Assembly (NCBI RefSeq): GCF_039595395.1
Contig: NZ_JBCNLP010000006.1
Coordinates: 935,001-999,000 of the forward strand
Source: Novosphingobium sp.
GTDB lineage: Bacteria > Pseudomonadota > Alphaproteobacteria > Sphingomonadales > Sphingomonadaceae
DNA: 64,000 nucleotides
Direction: 5' to 3'
How positions within the stretch are numbered: position 1 is the stretch's first letter; each line of letters begins with the position of its first letter. Under the pieces are notes generated by a model, which was not told the DNA's origin, did not search any database, and saw only the letters and a program-made list of their open reading frames with translations. Below are positions 61,568 through 64,000 of the stretch, in pieces. Both the position numbers and the translations under genes were made by a program.

Positions 61568-62122
61568 ATGAATATCCTATCACGCTCTCAATGGATCATC
61601 CCGGCCTTGCTCCTGCTCACGCCTTGCGCGGCAGTAGCGCAGGAAGAAGATCCTCCGCTGATGGATGATCCTCCCTTGGCCTGGTTCAAATACAATATTG
61701 ACGCTGACGGCAATCCCACCTTCCTGTCGAAGGCCTGCGCCGAAGATGTGCGCCATCGCAACGATATTTCGGTGCATCCTTGCGCGATTGCCGAGGCCGA
61801 AGCGCACCGGCGGTTGATCGAGCGCCATGATGGGCGGCCTCGCGCCGGGCGGGGCGCTTTGCCCGATGGCGAGCGGGAGGGACAGCTTGCCGCGCTGGAG
61901 GACCAGATCCGCGACATTCAGGCCCATATGGACGATACGCGCCGTATGATGCGGCAGGAGCACCGCTTCGGAACATCCTATGGCGGATCGAACAAAACCT
62001 TCCTCTATGACGCGCAGCGGGCGCTCGCGCAGGATCAGGACGCGCTGGCGCAGGCCTATCGCACCTATCAGCAGATGGGCGGCCGCAAGGCGATGGAAGA
62101 GATCGGAACAAGGCCTAGGTAA
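61568..62122 (+). CDS. hypothetical secreted protein with C-terminal coiled coil
   Basis: A 184-residue protein of unknown function. The signal peptide SQWIIPALLLLTPCAAVAQ is followed by an acidic, Pro-rich start (EEDPPLMDDPPLAWFKYNID), a short region with two Cys (KACAEDVRHRND, SVHPCAIAEAEAH) that could form a disulfide, and from residue 95 a heptad-rich helix (LAALEDQIRDIQAHMDDTRR; ALAQDQDALAQAYRTYQQ). ATG 61568 begins the signal peptide; there is no strong ribosome site. It is convergent with the next LysR gene. A periplasmic structural or chaperone-like role is possible but not shown. Confidence 0.7.
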   Translation: MNILSRSQWIIPALLLLTPCAAVAQEEDPPLMDDPPLAWFKYNIDADGNPTFLSKACAEDVRHRNDISVHPCAIAEAEAHRRLIERHDGRPRAGRGALPDGEREGQLAALEDQIRDIQAHMDDTRRMMRQEHRFGTSYGGSNKTFLYDAQRALAQDQDALAQAYRTYQQMGGRKAMEEIGTRPR

Positions 62123-62129
62123 TTGTCGG

Positions 62130-63014
62130 TCAGGGGGCGTCGGGAAACCGGCTTTCCGTGGCGAAAGCCAGAACCGCCGGTGCATGCTCGCCCGATCGCA
62201 ACGCCAGCGCGAGGGTAACGGAAGCCGTCTCCTCCAGCGCGTAATAGCTGACGCCGCGCAGCGCGGTGTCGCGCATGGAATCGGGCACCAGCGCAAAGCC
62301 AAGCTCGGCCGCCACCAGCGCCAGCACCGAGGCGACCTGAGGCGCGGATTGGCCCTGCACCGGCTCGAAACCGGCCTTGCGGCACAGGGCCAGCGTTTCG
62401 TCGAACAGCGTTGGCCCAAGGCTACGCGGCGTGACGATCAGCGGCTCCTGCGCCAGATCGATCAGACGGACAGGATCGCTGGGCGGCACGCGGGTGGAGG
62501 GCAGGGCGACGATCAGCGGCTCTTCCTCCAGCGGATAGATGCGCAGGCCGGTATGGTCGACCGATGTCGGGCGGATAAAGGCCACGTCCAGCGTGCCCGT
62601 CAGCAGGGCGGTGACGAGGCCCTGCGAATTGTCCTCGCTCAGGCTCAGTTCCACCTCGGGAAACTTGCGGCGGAAGGTACGGATGGTGTTGGGCACGCGG
62701 TGGTTGAACGCCGCGGAGCCGGTAAAGCCCAGACGCACCGAACCCGTCTCGCCCTTGGCGGCGCGCCGCGTATCGCGCAGGGCGGCCTCGATCAGATCGG
62801 GAATGGCCGCGATGCGGTCGCGCAGCACCTTGCCCGCGATGGTCAGTTCCGCGCCTTGCGGGATGCGGTGGAAGAGCTGCGCGCCCAGTTCCTCTTCCAG
62901 CGCCTTGATCTGGGAGCTGAGCGGCGGCTGGCTCATCCCCAGCTTCTGCGCGGCGCGGGTGAAGTTGCCTTCCTCGGCCACGGTCAGGAAATAGCGGATA
63001 TGCCTGAGTTCCAC
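62130..63014 (-). CDS. LysR-family transcriptional regulator (CatR/BenM-like)
   Basis: A 294-residue LysR regulator. ELRHIRYFLTVAEEGNFTRA, LGMSQPPLSSQIKALEEELG and LFHRIPQGAELTIAG are the helix-turn-helix region in the style of CatR/BenM/CbnR regulators of aromatic degradation, followed by the effector domain (VRLGFTGSAAFNHRVPNTIR). The best start is GTG 63014 with GGAGG 6 bases upstream; the ATG codons at 63050 and 63101 in the same frame would add non-conserved residues. It is divergent from the alpha/beta hydrolase gene (86-base spacer) and probably controls it. Confidence 0.91.
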   Translation of the reverse strand: MELRHIRYFLTVAEEGNFTRAAQKLGMSQPPLSSQIKALEEELGAQLFHRIPQGAELTIAGKVLRDRIAAIPDLIEAALRDTRRAAKGETGSVRLGFTGSAAFNHRVPNTIRTFRRKFPEVELSLSEDNSQGLVTALLTGTLDVAFIRPTSVDHTGLRIYPLEEEPLIVALPSTRVPPSDPVRLIDLAQEPLIVTPRSLGPTLFDETLALCRKAGFEPVQGQSAPQVASVLALVAAELGFALVPDSMRDTALRGVSYYALEETASVTLALALRSGEHAPAVLAFATESRFPDAP

Positions 63015-63100
63015 TCCATACCTCCGACGTATAGCAATCGCGCCTTTCATGTATTGGACAAATGACAAGCGCAACGCCAAATCGGGGGCGGAGGTTGACA

Positions 63101-63865
63101 ATGCACAGTTCCACCATGCTTTCCCCGGTCTATCCGTCCTTTCCTGCCGCCGCGAATGACACCCATGCCCGGCTGGAGCCCACCGTCTTCCTGCCCGGCC
63201 TGCTCTGCGACCAGAGCCTGTGGCAGAACCAGGTCGAGGCGCTGGCCGATGTCTGCGCGCCGATGATCGCCAATCTGACGCTGGACGACACGATCGAGGC
63301 CATGGCCCGCCGCACGCTGGCGGCAGCGCCCGCGCGCTTCTCGCTGGTGGGCCTCTCGATGGGGGGCTATGTGGCGCTGGAAATCATGCGGCAGGCGCCC
63401 GAGCGTGTGACCCGGCTGGCGCTGGTCGACACCAGCGCGCGGGCCGATACCGCCGAGCGCGCGGCGCAGCGCCGGGCGGGCATGGAATCATTGAAGCGCG
63501 GCAAGTTCGTGGGGATCACCCATGGCCTGCTGGGCAATCTGATCCATCGCTCGCAGATGGAGACGCAGGTCGGCAGCCAGATGCGCTCCATGGCCTCGCG
63601 CGTGGGCGGAGAGGCGTTCCTGCGCCAGCAGAATGCCATTCTCAACCGTCCCGATTTCAGCGCGGTGCTGCCGGACATCGCGGTGCCCACGATGATCGTG
63701 GTCGGCGATGATGACCGCGTGACGCCGGTCTCCCATTCGCTGGAGATGCATGAGGCGATTGCCGGGTCCACCTTCCATCTGGTGCGCGAATGCGGCCATA
63801 TGGCGGCGCTGGAGCGCCCCGAGGACACCAACGCCCTGCTGCGCGACTGGCTGGAGGCGGCGTAA
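63101..63865 (+). CDS. alpha/beta hydrolase
   Basis: A 254-residue cytoplasmic alpha/beta hydrolase. PTVFLPGLLCDQSLW holds the oxyanion region (about 28-42), the nucleophile elbow is LVGLSMGGYVALEIM (about 97), the acid Asp is in VVGDDDRVTPV (about 205), and the catalytic His in VRECGHMAALERPED (about 233). The arrangement is like that of 3-oxoadipate enol-lactonase and related esterases. ATG 63101 has a strong GGAGG site 8 bases upstream; the frame upstream to 63062 is not used. With a CatR-like LysR protein divergent to it, a lactone or ester of an aromatic pathway is a reasonable guess. The rest of the window (63866-64000) shows no gene. Confidence 0.9.
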   Translation: MHSSTMLSPVYPSFPAAANDTHARLEPTVFLPGLLCDQSLWQNQVEALADVCAPMIANLTLDDTIEAMARRTLAAAPARFSLVGLSMGGYVALEIMRQAPERVTRLALVDTSARADTAERAAQRRAGMESLKRGKFVGITHGLLGNLIHRSQMETQVGSQMRSMASRVGGEAFLRQQNAILNRPDFSAVLPDIAVPTMIVVGDDDRVTPVSHSLEMHEAIAGSTFHLVRECGHMAALERPEDTNALLRDWLEAA

Positions 63866-64000
63866 GCGTTTCGGGCCGGGCGGGCGGCATTTTCCGGATA
63901 CTCACGGCAATCGGCGATAGAAAGTAGCGCTAACATTTAAAGATGTTATGTGCGATTGCCGATGGGATGGAAGCCCGGTCCCGGATCATCCGGTGACGGC

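Noticed and set aside
1..64000. tRNA, rRNA, insertion sequences and phage genes
   Set aside because: I looked for transposase motifs, terminal repeats, integrase genes and typical tRNA ends and recognised none, although short RNAs cannot be excluded by eye.

Overview
The window looks like chromosome from a high-GC alphaproteobacterium of the order Sphingomonadales, most like Novosphingobium or Sphingobium. The reasons are the four TonB-dependent receptors (TBDRs) with D/E-IVVTG-type TonB boxes, the receptor/tryptophan-halogenase/glycosidase neighbourhood typical of that group, and many tightly packed operons with ATGA and TGATG overlaps. The identification rests on protein style only; no rRNA or tRNA gene was seen. 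The window begins inside a TBDR gene and ends just after an alpha/beta hydrolase gene.

Region 1 (1-9.3 kb, + strand): a truncated TBDR, a LysR regulator, a CitMHS-type carboxylate transporter, an AtuA (DUF1446) protein with its separate small C-terminal-type partner, and two exported esterases (an alpha/beta hydrolase of the PF20091 kind and a tannase/feruloyl esterase). The layout suggests uptake and hydrolysis of an ester of an organic acid, substrate unknown.

Region 2 (9.2-21.8 kb): an acid-sugar catabolic regulon around a GntR/FCD regulator. It contains a triosephosphate-isomerase family enzyme, a large TBDR, an isopropylmalate/tartrate-dehydrogenase-like enzyme, an MFS transporter, an SMP-30 lactonase, a DUF1537 four-carbon acid-sugar kinase, a class II aldolase-type decarboxylase, an ABM-fold small protein, a Gfo/Idh/MocA dehydrogenase and a Tat-exported glycosidase-like protein. 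Three copies of the palindrome AAYGTATACRTT lie in front of the transcription units and mark them as one regulon. A plausible route is sugar to lactone to aldonate to 3-oxo-aldonate, then phosphorylation, decarboxylation and isomerisation of the ketose phosphate.

Region 3 (22-45.5 kb, mostly - strand): a proline iminopeptidase, then a polysaccharide-utilisation-like block: GH97, SGNH esterase, type-B carboxylesterase, LamG-GH2, ROK fructokinase, flavin-dependent halogenase, TBDR, GH3, a GH127-like protein, a decayed DUF4450-like gene, an MFS transporter and a further TBDR.

Region 4 (45.6-50.5 kb): a thiamine-diphosphate enzyme gene broken by a one-base frameshift, its divergent LysR gene, an intact histidine ammonia-lyase gene (hutH) and a largely deleted hutI remnant that overlaps it.

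Region 5 (50.7-59.5 kb): drug efflux. An MFS exporter and a complete RND tripartite operon (adaptor, HAE1 pump, outer-membrane lipoprotein), followed by a TetR regulator with a probable TTG start and an O6-alkylguanine-DNA alkyltransferase. Paired CTATC-N4-GATAG operators precede both the MFS gene and the RND operon.

Region 6 (59.5-64 kb): a LysR/short-chain-dehydrogenase divergent pair, a small secreted coiled-coil protein, and a second LysR gene divergent from an alpha/beta hydrolase.
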